Shown here one piece after another: positions 7,831-16,288 of a stretch of 64,000 bases of DNA (its first letter is position 1; each line of letters starts with the position of its first letter). Both the position numbers and the translations under genes were made by a program. The notes under the pieces are model-generated. The model saw nothing but the letters and a program-made list of their open reading frames with translations, had not been told where the DNA came from and searched no databases. The stretch spans positions 682,001 to 746,000 of the forward strand of contig NZ_LN879457.1 of the NCBI RefSeq assembly GCF_001403615.1. Direction: 5' to 3'. Source of the DNA: Desnuesiella massiliensis (GTDB lineage Bacteria; Bacillota; Clostridia; Clostridiales; Clostridiaceae).

Positions 7831-9786
7831 ATGTTATTGGCGCGTGAAAGAAAGATTTTAGTATTACTATACAGTAAAAAGAGAAAATTTACAACCAATG
7901 AGTTGGCTAGTATACTTCATGTAAGTCCGCGTACAATAAAAACAGATATTAAACGCATTACTGGAGAGCTAGAACAAGAAGAGACTGGCTGCATCATTAA
8001 TACGAAAACTGGACAAGGGATCTGGATCACTTTTGACGAAAAAGGAAGACAATACTTGGATAATCTACTGATGAATGGAGATAATTTCTCCTTTATTTCA
8101 CCGGAAACCAGAAAATATTATGTAGCATTAAGGCTTTTGGATGCAGATGATTATATATCCATGGAATCCATTGGAGAGTCCATATTTGTGAGCAAGGGTG
8201 CTATTGTAAACAGTATTAATGAGTTAACTACTGCATTTAAACAGATGGGGTTGGTATTAGAAAAAAGAGTAAAATACGGTATGCGTGTCATAGGAGAAGA
8301 AGTACAGCTTCGTATTGCTAGAGCGTATGTTATACGTAAACTGGTTTCTAATCAAGGGAACTATATTGTAAGCAAACTACAGCCATTCTTTGAAGAAATA
8401 AGTTTAGAAATAATCAATAATATCATCCAAGAGGCTGAGAAAAAACTGGAATTTATTTTAGCTGATACTTCTTATTCTGAACTAGTCATTCAACTTGCTA
8501 TTATTGTAAAGAGAATACAAAAAGGTAAAACCTGTACTATTTATGAAGAACTAAATGAATGTGATACAAAAAATGAATGGAATATTACTCAGTATATTTC
8601 CGGACGATTAGAGGAGGAATTCGAAATAAAGCTTTCTGATGGAGACCGTTCGTACCTGATGATGAATTTACTGGGTGTAAATATGCAAAAAGAAGTTTCA
8701 ATGATTGAAGGAAATCTAAGAAATACTGATGAATTGGATGATACCAATTTAAAAATATTTGAAGACATTTTAAAAGAAACTGGGGATGTTTATCGTGAAA
8801 AGCTAATGAGCGATAATATGCTCAAATGCGCCCTTTTTATGCATTTGAATGCTATGTTTAACCGTTTGCGTCATCAAATACGTTTGGAAAATTGTATGAA
8901 ACACATGGTGAAAGAAGAATTGGTCTATGAGGTAGAAGTTGCTTCTTATATGGCAAGGCTCATAAGTGAAAGGTTTAATATAGAACTGGGTGAGAACGAA
9001 ATCTGTGATATTGCAATGTATCTAGGAGCAAGCTTAGAACGTGAAAAAGCACAAAAGGGCATGTGCAATCCTACGGTCGTAGTGGTATGCGGCAGCGGAC
9101 TGGGAACTTCCCAATTTATTGAAGCGCGTCTAACACGAATGTTTCCTAGTATTACTATAAGTAAAATTCTGCCTATTGTGCGAGCAAAAACAGAAATTAA
9201 GCCTGGAAATCAGGATTTTGTAATATCCACCGTTCCTTTGATATTAGAAGGAATTGATGTAATCAGTGTTTCTCCAATGCTTACTGAAAATGATGTCATG
9301 GCTATTGAGAAAAGGCTGAATCCGGATAAAATCAGTGCAGTAATGGAGAGTAAAGGAAAATATCCAAATCTGTTTGGTTTAATGAATGAAAAAATATCCA
9401 TTTTTAAATGTGATTGTAAATCTAGGGAAGAAGTGATAAGCCTAATGGGTAATCGCTTACTTCATGAAAAATATGTAGATAAAGGATATATTGAGTCAGC
9501 ATTTAAGAGAGAACAACTGGCGCCAACATCAGTAGGTGATTATTTTGCTGTTCCCCATGCATTTGAAGGCCATGTTTTAAAAAAGGGAATTGGGTTGATG
9601 ACTTTAAAGAAACCAATAATGTGGGGAAATGAAAAAGTGCAGATTGTGCTCATGCTTTCTTTGGATGCAAGGGCACAGAATTTATTTAAAAGTGTTTTTA
9701 GTGAACTTGCTGAAATTACAAAAGATACGGAAGCAATTGCGAAGATACTTGGCGCAGACAAATTAAGTAATATACAATTGAAATAA
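7831..9786 (+). CDS. MtlR/BglG-type PRD transcriptional regulator
   Basis: A 651-residue PTS-controlled activator or antiterminator. An N-terminal winged HTH is visible (TNELASILHVSPRTIKTDIKRI). Two PTS-regulation domains follow to about residue 400. A IIB-like domain has phosphorylatable C420 in VVCGSGLGTS, and a C-terminal IIA-like domain has H576 in AVPHAF. In MtlR-type proteins, phosphorylation of these residues by PTS components couples transcription to sugar uptake. It precedes the alcohol dehydrogenase and PTS genes and is their likely activator. ATG 7831 has AGAGGTGAA 8 bases upstream. MtlR-type activator is favoured over BglG-type antiterminator because of the HTH and the EII domains. 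Confidence 0.88.
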   Translation: MLLARERKILVLLYSKKRKFTTNELASILHVSPRTIKTDIKRITGELEQEETGCIINTKTGQGIWITFDEKGRQYLDNLLMNGDNFSFISPETRKYYVALRLLDADDYISMESIGESIFVSKGAIVNSINELTTAFKQMGLVLEKRVKYGMRVIGEEVQLRIARAYVIRKLVSNQGNYIVSKLQPFFEEISLEIINNIIQEAEKKLEFILADTSYSELVIQLAIIVKRIQKGKTCTIYEELNECDTKNEWNITQYISGRLEEEFEIKLSDGDRSYLMMNLLGVNMQKEVSMIEGNLRNTDELDDTNLKIFEDILKETGDVYREKLMSDNMLKCALFMHLNAMFNRLRHQIRLENCMKHMVKEELVYEVEVASYMARLISERFNIELGENEICDIAMYLGASLEREKAQKGMCNPTVVVVCGSGLGTSQFIEARLTRMFPSITISKILPIVRAKTEIKPGNQDFVISTVPLILEGIDVISVSPMLTENDVMAIEKRLNPDKISAVMESKGKYPNLFGLMNEKISIFKCDCKSREEVISLMGNRLLHEKYVDKGYIESAFKREQLAPTSVGDYFAVPHAFEGHVLKKGIGLMTLKKPIMWGNEKVQIVLMLSLDARAQNLFKSVFSELAEITKDTEAIAKILGADKLSNIQLK

Positions 9787-9800
9787 AAACTTATACAAAC

Positions 9801-9831
9801 AAAAGGTTCTTGGATTACCCAAGAACCTTTT
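9801..9831. terminator. Bidirectional terminator between convergent genes
   Basis: AAAAGGTTCTTGG (9801-9813) pairs perfectly with CCAAGAACCTTTT (9819-9831). The A- and T-ends let it work on both strands, for the PRD regulator and for the facing alcohol dehydrogenase. Confidence 0.92.
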
Positions 9832-9845
9832 GTTAAAGCTTAAAT

Positions 9846-11024
9846 TTATTTTGCCATGTTGTAAATCTTTATTACATCTTCTTTATACAGTGGTTGAAAG
9901 AAACCTACATGTCCATTTCCGGTAGCAACGCATTTTTCGGCCATTTCTTCAATATGAGCATCTGTTGGGGTAATACCGAGTTCTGTCATTGAGGTCGGCA
10001 TTCCAATCTTATGGCACCAATCCTCCCATGCCTCAATTCCTTTTAATGCTGTTTCTTCTAAGTCATATAAATTCATAGGTACATCAAATACTCTATTAGC
10101 AAATTGTGCAAATCGTGCCACATTTGTTTTGTATACATAACGGGCCCAGCTGCCCCAAATAGCACAAAGTCCTGCACCGTGAGCTACATCAAACATACCT
10201 CCCATTTCATGCTCTATTTTGTGAGAAGCAAAATCGGATACGCGCCCTGTTCCTGTAAGACCATTGTGTGACAAGCTTCCTGCCCACATTAAATCAGCTC
10301 TCGCGTCATAGTTTGTAGGTTCTTTTATTACTTTTAAAGCTGCTTCACGAACAGATACTAGCAAACCCTCAGCTATACGGTCAATCAATTCTACATGTTC
10401 TGTATTTGTAAAATAACGTTCCATGGTATGCATCATAATATCAGATGCACCGCTTGCCGTTTGATATGCAGGGAGGGTATAGGTTAATTCAGGATTCATT
10501 ATTGCAAACTTTGGTCTTGAACAGTCATGATTGTAAGAACGTTTTAGCATGCCTTCTTCAATTGTAATAACGGATGAATTACTGGTTTCAGAACCGGTAG
10601 CAGCAATGGTAGAAATGCATCCTAAAGGGGCAATCTTATCTGTAGTAACTCTTCCCATATATAAGTCAACTAAATCAAAATCATTTACAAGTCCGTATGC
10701 AATTGCTTTTGCGGAATCTATAGGACTTCCGCCGCCAATTGCTAAAATAAAATCAACACCTTCTTTTTTACAAAGTTCAACGCCTTCTTTTACCAGCGAC
10801 ATATGTGGATTGGGAACTACTCCCCCTAAGTCAATATAGTCAATATTGCAATCTTCTAAACTTTTATGAACACGATCCAGCACACCATTTTCATACAAAT
10901 ATGTGCCGCCGAAATGAATTAATACTTTTTTATAACCTCTGGAAGAGATTTCTTTGCCTACTTGGCTTTCTGTGCCCTTTCCGAAGATTACTTTAGTTGG
11001 ATTATAAAACTCGAAATTAATCAT
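9846..11024 (-). CDS. Iron-containing (group III) alcohol dehydrogenase
   Basis: A 392-residue NAD(P)H-dependent alcohol/aldehyde oxidoreductase of the butanol dehydrogenase type. Nucleotide-binding GGGSPIDSAKA is near residue 97. The metal-binding region shows the D/H pattern in SDIMMHTMERY, SHKIEHEMGG and DVAHGAG. The start has AAAGGAGGAATAT just upstream. It faces the PRD regulator and is divergent from the PTS operon, sharing a 330-base control region with it. A plausible role is reducing the aldehyde made by the aldolase at 13233; this is inferred from position only. Confidence 0.93.
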   Translation of the reverse strand: MINFEFYNPTKVIFGKGTESQVGKEISSRGYKKVLIHFGGTYLYENGVLDRVHKSLEDCNIDYIDLGGVVPNPHMSLVKEGVELCKKEGVDFILAIGGGSPIDSAKAIAYGLVNDFDLVDLYMGRVTTDKIAPLGCISTIAATGSETSNSSVITIEEGMLKRSYNHDCSRPKFAIMNPELTYTLPAYQTASGASDIMMHTMERYFTNTEHVELIDRIAEGLLVSVREAALKVIKEPTNYDARADLMWAGSLSHNGLTGTGRVSDFASHKIEHEMGGMFDVAHGAGLCAIWGSWARYVYKTNVARFAQFANRVFDVPMNLYDLEETALKGIEAWEDWCHKIGMPTSMTELGITPTDAHIEEMAEKCVATGNGHVGFFQPLYKEDVIKIYNMAK

Positions 11025-11115
11025 TACATATTCCTCCTTTTAATGAGTAATTCTAAATTCTTTTTTCCTCTTTATTATAAGAAAAAAATATAAATTTAGA
11101 ATAGTTAAATGATTA

Positions 11116-11128
11116 CACTAATCTAGTG
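11116..11128. promoter_or_regulatory. Small inverted repeat in the ADH/PTS control region
   Basis: CACTA-ATC-TAGTG. The TAGTGC core recurs as TAGTGCAAT at 11279-11287 and 11303-11311, suggesting a shared binding site, perhaps for the PRD regulator. Evidence is repetition only. Confidence 0.35.
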
Positions 11129-11189
11129 CGAAAAAATGTAGAAATGCAATAAAAAGTTGAAATTCTTGACGATTGAACAGTAGAAACAA

Positions 11190-11203
11190 TGAAAACGCTA
11201 CCA
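11190..11203. promoter_or_regulatory. Third LacI-type or cre-like operator
   Basis: TGAAAACGCTACCA differs from O1 (TGATACCGCTACCA) at two positions. It also fits the CcpA cre pattern TGWAANCGNTNWCA with one mismatch. It could bind either the repressor at 1203 or CcpA. Confidence 0.5.
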
Positions 11204-11295
11204 ATATCGGGGAATAGTCATATAAAATATACAAAAACCACAATAAATATACCTATTGTTATTTAATATGCATCAATATAGTGCAATTAATTTAA

Positions 11296-11324
11296 TTGTT
11301 GTTAGTGCAATATGTTGATATACT
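11296..11324 (+). promoter_or_regulatory. Promoter of the PTS operon
   Basis: TTGTTG (11296-11301), 17 bases, TATACT (11319-11324), about 30 bases before the GTG start. The weak -35 suits an activated promoter. TAGTGCAAT repeats lie at 11279 and 11303. Confidence 0.5.
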
Positions 11325-11355
11325 CAAAACAAGAAACAGTAAGGAGGGACAGCGA

Positions 11356-11814
11356 GTGAATGTAGATTTGAATGAATTATTAGATGAGAAGCTGGTAAAG
11401 TTTGATTTGCCTGGAAACACTAAAGATGAAGTGATTAAAAGTATTGGAGTATTTATGTATGAAGCAGGTAAAGTCATTGATATGGAACGATACATCGAAG
11501 GTGTTTTCCAAAGAGAAAAGGAATGCACAACAGGTATTGGCAATGGTGTTGCAATTCCACACTGCAAAAATGACGCAGTAAGAGAGGCAGGTTTTGCACT
11601 GGTGAAGCTTAAAAATAGTATTGAGTGGGATTCACTTGACGGCAAGCCGGTAAACTATGTTATTATGCTTGCAGCACCAGATACGGAGGATAATGTTCAT
11701 TTAAGAATATTATCCCAGCTTGCAAAGAATTTAATGGATGAGGATTTTCTAAATACACTGACACATGCAAAGTCCATTGAAGAAATAAGAAGATTATTTA
11801 AAGGAGGGTGTTAA
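11356..11814 (+). CDS. PTS fructose-type EIIA component
   Basis: A soluble phosphocarrier of the fructose/mannitol IIA family (PTS_EIIA_2). The phospho-accepting histidine is H69 in GVAIPHCKND. It accepts phosphate from HPr and passes it to the IIB at 11818. The GTG at 11356 (152 aa) is chosen because AAGGAGGGA precedes it by the right distance; the longer frame from 11296 has no ribosome site and overlaps the promoter. First gene of a IIA-IIB-IIC-aldolase operon. Confidence 0.92.
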   Translation: MNVDLNELLDEKLVKFDLPGNTKDEVIKSIGVFMYEAGKVIDMERYIEGVFQREKECTTGIGNGVAIPHCKNDAVREAGFALVKLKNSIEWDSLDGKPVNYVIMLAAPDTEDNVHLRILSQLAKNLMDEDFLNTLTHAKSIEEIRRLFKGGC

Positions 11815-11817
11815 AGT

Positions 11818-12126
11818 ATGTATATTGTATGTGTAACAAGTTGTCCAGTAGGTATCGCTCATACCTATATGGCAGCAGCTAACCTTGAGAAAGCTGCAAA
11901 AGCGAGAGGTTTAGAAGTTAAAGTAGAGACCCAAGGTGCCCAAGGAATTGAAAATGAGATCACTAAAGAGGATATCAAGAGGGCAGATGGTTGCATTATA
12001 GCAAGTGATATAAGAATAAAGAATAATGAGCGATTTGAGCCTATCCCTACACTAAGGATAAGTGTAAGTGAAGCGGTAAAGAATGCAAAGGCTATTATAG
12101 ACGAATTGATGGAGGCGATTGAATAA
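11818..12126 (+). CDS. PTS fructose-type EIIB component
   Basis: A 102-residue phosphocarrier; the phosphocysteine is C9 in the loop TSCPVGIAHTYMAA, a signature of the fructose IIB family. It starts three bases after the IIA stop, with GGAGGGTG in the end of the IIA gene, and its stop overlaps the IIC start. The split into three short proteins differs from the fused FruA type and resembles Frw/Frv-like systems. Confidence 0.95.
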   Translation: MYIVCVTSCPVGIAHTYMAAANLEKAAKARGLEVKVETQGAQGIENEITKEDIKRADGCIIASDIRIKNNERFEPIPTLRISVSEAVKNAKAIIDELMEAIE

Positions 12127-13217
12127 TGGCAGATATTAAAAGAAAGAATAAAGGCAATAAAAATCAACTTATATTTTTAAAAGATTCCATTATGACAGGT
12201 ATTTCTTATATGATTCCTGTAATTGTCGGTGCAGGTGTTTTACAAGCTATTGCTAAAATGCTTGGCGGATATGATATCGGAAATCATATGAAACAAATCG
12301 ATACATTAGCAAAAGTAATTATGTTAATTGGCCAATCCATGATGACCTTTGTAGTACCTTCAATAGCAGCATTCATAGCATATGCGATGGCAGATAAACC
12401 TGGTATCGCACCCGGTCTTGCTATGGGAGCGATTGCAAACACTCTAAATACCGGATTTGTTGGTGGTTTGGTTGGTGGTATCCTAGTAGGATATTTAGTA
12501 TTGGGAGTAAAAAGGATTAAAGTTCCTAAAGCAATTTCAGGTGTCATGCCAATTCTTGTTATACCTACTTTAGTTACTTTAGTTGCAGGACTAATTATGT
12601 ATTATATTTTGGGAGTACCAATCTCTGCATTTATGAAAGCATTAACGTCAATGTTAACATCCTTAAACGGTAGTTCCAAATTCTTATTCGGAGCTGTAAT
12701 CGGAGCTATGATTTGTGCAGATCATGGTGGTCCTATAAATAAGACGGCAGCACTATTTGTAAACGGTTTGAATGCAAGCGGTTTATTAGTTCCGACATCG
12801 GCTAAGATGTGTGCAGGTATGACGGCTCCATTAGGTATTGCATTTGCTACCTTCCTTGGCGGTAAGAAGAAATTTAGTGATGGTGAAAGAGAACAGGCAA
12901 AATCTTTAGTTATACTATCTAGCGTTTATGTACAAGAAGGTGTTATTCCATTCCTTCTTAAGGATCCTATAAGAGTTTGTTTTTCATGTATGACAGGTGG
13001 AGCAATTGCAGGGGGATTAAGTATGGTTTCAGCATTACAATCTCCTGCTATACATGGTGGAATATTTGTAATTGCAATGACATCTAACCCGTTATTATTT
13101 GTAGGATACTGGCTGTTAGGAGCATGTATAACCGGAGTATTGTACGCTATTTTAAGAAAGCCTTTACCAGAAGGATATGTTGATGATGAAAATGAGGCTT
13201 CTGGGTTGACTTTTTAA
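12126..13217 (+). CDS. PTS fructose-type EIIC permease
   Basis: A 363-residue integral membrane protein with about nine hydrophobic segments, the channel part of the sugar phosphotransferase system. Typical IIC features include GISYMIPVIVGAGVLQA near the start, SIAAFIAYAMADKPGIAPG near residue 80, and CADHGGPINKTA near 198. It imports and phosphorylates a sugar or polyol in concert with the two preceding proteins. The start codon overlaps the IIB stop (TAATG). The substrate is not fixed by sequence; the linked aldolase implies a ketose phosphate product. Confidence 0.93.
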   Translation: MADIKRKNKGNKNQLIFLKDSIMTGISYMIPVIVGAGVLQAIAKMLGGYDIGNHMKQIDTLAKVIMLIGQSMMTFVVPSIAAFIAYAMADKPGIAPGLAMGAIANTLNTGFVGGLVGGILVGYLVLGVKRIKVPKAISGVMPILVIPTLVTLVAGLIMYYILGVPISAFMKALTSMLTSLNGSSKFLFGAVIGAMICADHGGPINKTAALFVNGLNASGLLVPTSAKMCAGMTAPLGIAFATFLGGKKKFSDGEREQAKSLVILSSVYVQEGVIPFLLKDPIRVCFSCMTGGAIAGGLSMVSALQSPAIHGGIFVIAMTSNPLLFVGYWLLGACITGVLYAILRKPLPEGYVDDENEASGLTF

Positions 13218-13232
13218 TAAGGAGGAATCAAA

Positions 13233-14117
13233 ATGTATGTATCAATGAAAGAAATGCTTTGGCATGCACATGAAAATAACTATGCAGTAATGGCGATAAA
13301 TTGTGTAAATATGGAGCAGGCAAAGGCAATTATACAGTCAGCGTCGGAGGAGCATTCTGCTGTAATCATAAACATTTCGCCAAGGCAGATGAAAGCTCAT
13401 GGTCATCCTGAGATTTTAGCACCTATGATTAGAAATATGGCAGAAAAGGTACAGGTTCCTGTTGCATTTAACCTGGATCATGGCGCTAATTATGAAGATA
13501 TTGCATATGCAATTCAATGCGGTTTTTCAAGTGTGATGATTGATGCTTCCGGATATGAATTTGAAGAAAATATTAAAAGAACTAGTATAGTAGCTTCATT
13601 AGCACATTCTAAAGGATTATCTTGTGAGGCTGAGCTTGGTCATGTAGGCCTAGCAAATCAGCAGGACAATATAAAAGCAGATTTATATACCAATGTTGGA
13701 CAGGCATGTGAATTTGTTCAAAGAACTCATTGCGACTGTTTAGCAGTTGCAATAGGCACTGCCCATGGCAGTTATTCGAAAGGATTTATACCTACTTTAG
13801 ACTTTGAACGTTTACGTTTATTAAAAGAAGCATTAGAGATGCCATTGGCGCTTCACGGTGGTTCAGGAGCAGGTGATGAAAACATCAAAAAAGTAGTTGC
13901 ATATGGTATTAACAAAATCAATGTTTGTACAGATTTATTCAAATATGCAAGACAATCTATGGCAGATGCTATAGCGGCTAATCCGAATATTGATTATATG
14001 GATGTAAACATAGCAGCACAGGAAGCCATGAAGAAATTTATAAAGCGATATATGAGACTGATTGGTTCTAGTGGACGTTATACCTTTGAAAAAAGTAACG
14101 GACCGGAATTTGATTAA
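13233..14117 (+). CDS. Class II (zinc) ketose-bisphosphate aldolase
   Basis: A 294-residue member of the Fba/GatY/KbaY family. Metal ligands are visible: H83 in NLDHGA, H178 in GTAHGSY and H208 in LHGGSGAG. The enzyme cleaves a ketose 1-phosphate or 1,6-bisphosphate into dihydroxyacetone phosphate and an aldehyde. It follows the IIC gene by 15 bases with AAGGAGGAA and closes the operon. Its sequence alone does not separate fructose-, tagatose- and unusual-sugar aldolases. Its stop codon lies inside a tandem AT-rich repeat. Confidence 0.93.
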   Translation: MYVSMKEMLWHAHENNYAVMAINCVNMEQAKAIIQSASEEHSAVIINISPRQMKAHGHPEILAPMIRNMAEKVQVPVAFNLDHGANYEDIAYAIQCGFSSVMIDASGYEFEENIKRTSIVASLAHSKGLSCEAELGHVGLANQQDNIKADLYTNVGQACEFVQRTHCDCLAVAIGTAHGSYSKGFIPTLDFERLRLLKEALEMPLALHGGSGAGDENIKKVVAYGINKINVCTDLFKYARQSMADAIAANPNIDYMDVNIAAQEAMKKFIKRYMRLIGSSGRYTFEKSNGPEFD

Positions 14118-14145
14118 AATTTAATTAAAATTTAATTAAAATTTA
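14113..14145. repeat. Three tandem copies of an 11-bp unit
   Basis: ATTAAAATTTA is repeated three times without spacers. The first copy contains the TAA stop of the aldolase and the last abuts the terminator stem. Probably a slippage product. Confidence 0.8.
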
Positions 14146-14184
14146 AGGGATGAAAAAGGATTTAGATCTTCTTCATCCCTTTTG
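14145..14184 (+). terminator. Terminator of the PTS-aldolase operon
   Basis: AAGGGATGAA (14145-14154) pairs with TTCATCCCTT (14172-14181), with further pairing inside the loop (AAGGAT/ATCTT) and a T-run at the 3' side. Confidence 0.85.
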
Positions 14185-14208
14185 CAAATGAAATTAGGAG
14201 AGCAAAAT

Positions 14209-14880
14209 ATGGATGAAATTATATTAGGATTAAGCTTAACTGCAACAATTGTATTTTTGTTCAAACTGATTTATGGTTGGTTTAAATATAGTAGAAGTAT
14301 TCATAAACTCATCTATTCTAGCTATTTAGAATACTATGTTAAGAAAAATAAAATCAGAAAGTTATCAGAAAGTACTGTTTTTGAAGAGGATTTTGGGAAA
14401 CATAGAGTGTTGTTTCAATTGTTTTCTAATAATGGACAAAAGTCACTCCAGCCTTATATTATCGTAATTTTGTCCAGTGGAATGTATTGTTTGAAAATAA
14501 GCAATGCTCCAGGAGAAGTATATGGAAAAAGAATAGGAACTTGGCAAAGTCTAGTGGCTATTAATAAAAAGCATCCTGAGAAAAAAGTAATAAGGAAAAT
14601 GAACAATCCTATTGTGGAAATAGAACTGTTTAACAAAAAGGTTCAGGAAAAAATAACTAAGTTGAAAACTCCGGTATATAAAATTGCGGTATTTCCTGAT
14701 CAGTGCATTCTGAAAATAGAAAGTAAGGAAATGATTGGAACATTAGTCGTTAAATACTCACAACTTAGGGATACTCTGCGGAATATTCATCAATCCAAAG
14801 AAAAGGCGTTGAATGATTGGGAGATTGATGCATTATGGGAAATGGTGGCAGAGAACTCTCTAAAACTAGAAGAAAAATAA
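14209..14880 (+). CDS. Membrane-anchored protein, weak NERD-domain resemblance
   Basis: A 223-residue protein with one N-terminal hydrophobic segment (about residues 4-22) and a basic, beta-rich cytoplasmic part. The stretch PYIIVILSSGMYCLKISNAPG, followed by NNPIVEIELFNKKVQEKI, resembles the order of the nuclease-related NERD domain (a strand ending in a V-I-E-V-K-N-like segment, then NPxxQN). The usual acidic catalytic residues are not obvious, so the resemblance may be structural only. ATG 14209 is chosen for the AGGAGAG before it. It sits between the aldolase terminator and glycerate kinase. Function unknown. Confidence 0.6.
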   Translation: MDEIILGLSLTATIVFLFKLIYGWFKYSRSIHKLIYSSYLEYYVKKNKIRKLSESTVFEEDFGKHRVLFQLFSNNGQKSLQPYIIVILSSGMYCLKISNAPGEVYGKRIGTWQSLVAINKKHPEKKVIRKMNNPIVEIELFNKKVQEKITKLKTPVYKIAVFPDQCILKIESKEMIGTLVVKYSQLRDTLRNIHQSKEKALNDWEIDALWEMVAENSLKLEEK

Positions 14881-15013
14881 AATATCACTAAATAATCAGA
14901 AATCTAGAAGCAGATTTGAAGATAATATTAAATCACATTGCAGTCAATATATCTGAACAGTTAGATGAGATCACGGTGTAACTTTAATTTGCTTCTGCGA
15001 TTGGAGGAGAATT

Positions 15014-16144
15014 ATGAAAGTTATAGTAGCAATTGATTCCCTAAAGGGAAGCCTGTCTTCGATGGAGGCAGGTAATGCAATTAAAGAAGGTATCTTGAGA
15101 GTAAAGCCCGAAGCAGAAATAATAGTTAAGCCGCTTGCTGACGGTGGAGAGGGAACTACTGATGCGCTATTGGAAGGGCTTGGCGGAAAAAAAGTTAGTC
15201 TGTCAGTAACCGGCCCTATGGGAAAACCAGTTGACACTTATTACGGTTATCTTCCTCAAACAAAAACTGCAATAATGGAAATGGCTTCAGCGGCAGGTAT
15301 CACATTAGTTTTAGAGTCTGAAAAAAATCCCATGCTGGCAACTACTTATGGGCTGGGAGAAATGATAAAGCATGCGGTTTTAAAAGGTTGTAGAGACTTT
15401 GTTATAGGGATTGGTGGTAGTGCTACGAATGATGGAGGTATTGGTATGCTTATAGCGCTGGGATACGAGTTTATGGATAAGGACGGAAAGATGGTTGGTC
15501 AAGGAGGACAAGCCTTGGGGAAAATTGTACGTATCTCAGATAATCATGTGATGAAAGAATTAAAAAACTGTCATTTCCAGGTAGCATGTGATGTTAATAA
15601 TCCGCTGCATGGTATTAATGGAGCCACTTATATATTCGGGCCTCAAAAAGGTGTTACAGATGAGATGAAGGTGAATTTAGATGAAGGTATGAAAAATTAT
15701 GCCAAGATTTCAAATGAATTTACAGGAAAGAAATGCGATGATGCAAAGGGTGCCGGAGCCGCAGGAGGCCTTGGATTCGGATTCTTGGAGTATCTGGATG
15801 CACAATTAATACCTGGTATTGAGCTCATCTTGAAAAAAATTGAAATAGAAAAAGAGATTATGGATTCAGACTATGTTATTACTGGTGAAGGACGTCTGGA
15901 TTTTCAGACAGCTATGGGTAAAGCACCAGTCGGCGTGGCAAAGTTAGCCAAAAAATATCATAAAAAGGTTCTTGCTTTTGCAGGAAGTGTTACGAAAGAA
16001 GCTAAGGAATGTAATTTTGCTGGAATCGATGCTTTTTTTCCTATTGTACGAGGAGTAACAACGCTAGGAGAAGCTATGAGTCCCGAACAAGCTAAGGAAA
16101 ATATGATGGATACGGTAGAACAGGTATTTCGGCTGCTGCCATAA
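15014..16144 (+). CDS. Glycerate kinase
   Basis: A 376-residue member of the GarK/GlxK family, which phosphorylates D-glycerate with ATP to 2- or 3-phosphoglycerate. Family blocks are clear: AIDSLKGSLSSMEAG at the start, KPLADGGEGT near 38, GIGGSATNDGGIG near 137, GAAGGLGFG near 252 and TGEGRLDFQTAMGKAP near 292. The start has TTGGAGGAGA upstream. It lies 130 bases after the unknown membrane protein and downstream of an aldolase. An inferred role is salvaging a three-carbon aldehyde or acid made in the same pathway into glycolysis. Confidence 0.94.
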   Translation: MKVIVAIDSLKGSLSSMEAGNAIKEGILRVKPEAEIIVKPLADGGEGTTDALLEGLGGKKVSLSVTGPMGKPVDTYYGYLPQTKTAIMEMASAAGITLVLESEKNPMLATTYGLGEMIKHAVLKGCRDFVIGIGGSATNDGGIGMLIALGYEFMDKDGKMVGQGGQALGKIVRISDNHVMKELKNCHFQVACDVNNPLHGINGATYIFGPQKGVTDEMKVNLDEGMKNYAKISNEFTGKKCDDAKGAGAAGGLGFGFLEYLDAQLIPGIELILKKIEIEKEIMDSDYVITGEGRLDFQTAMGKAPVGVAKLAKKYHKKVLAFAGSVTKEAKECNFAGIDAFFPIVRGVTTLGEAMSPEQAKENMMDTVEQVFRLLP

Positions 16145-16187
16145 AGAGAAAATAGCAGCGTTGAATAAAATAGACCCTATAAAATAG

Positions 16188-16226
16188 ACAGTTTAAAAAA
16201 ACGTGCAAAGCACCGTTTTTAACTGA
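16188..16226 (+). terminator. Terminator after glycerate kinase
   Basis: A stem of AAAACG-TGC with GCA-C-CGTTTT (one bulged C), flanked by outer pairing CAGTT/AACTG, followed by T-rich sequence. Confidence 0.65.
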
Positions 16227-16288
16227 TTCTGTTTTACATGGTCTTTTTTTATTGTAAACTATTTTAAAGGGGCTTATGAGAGAATGAA

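Noticed and set aside
11292..11645. Minus-strand 117-codon frame opposite the PTS IIA gene
   Set aside because: A shadow of the clearly coding IIA strand, with serine/leucine-rich composition.
14113..14145. Tandem AT-rich repeat as a CRISPR or replication iteron set
   Set aside because: Three 11-bp units without spacers at a gene end; simple slippage explains it.
14881..15013. Peptide-like stretch before glycerate kinase as a CdaR-type regulator remnant
   Set aside because: About 30 codons with no recognisable motif; too little to support.
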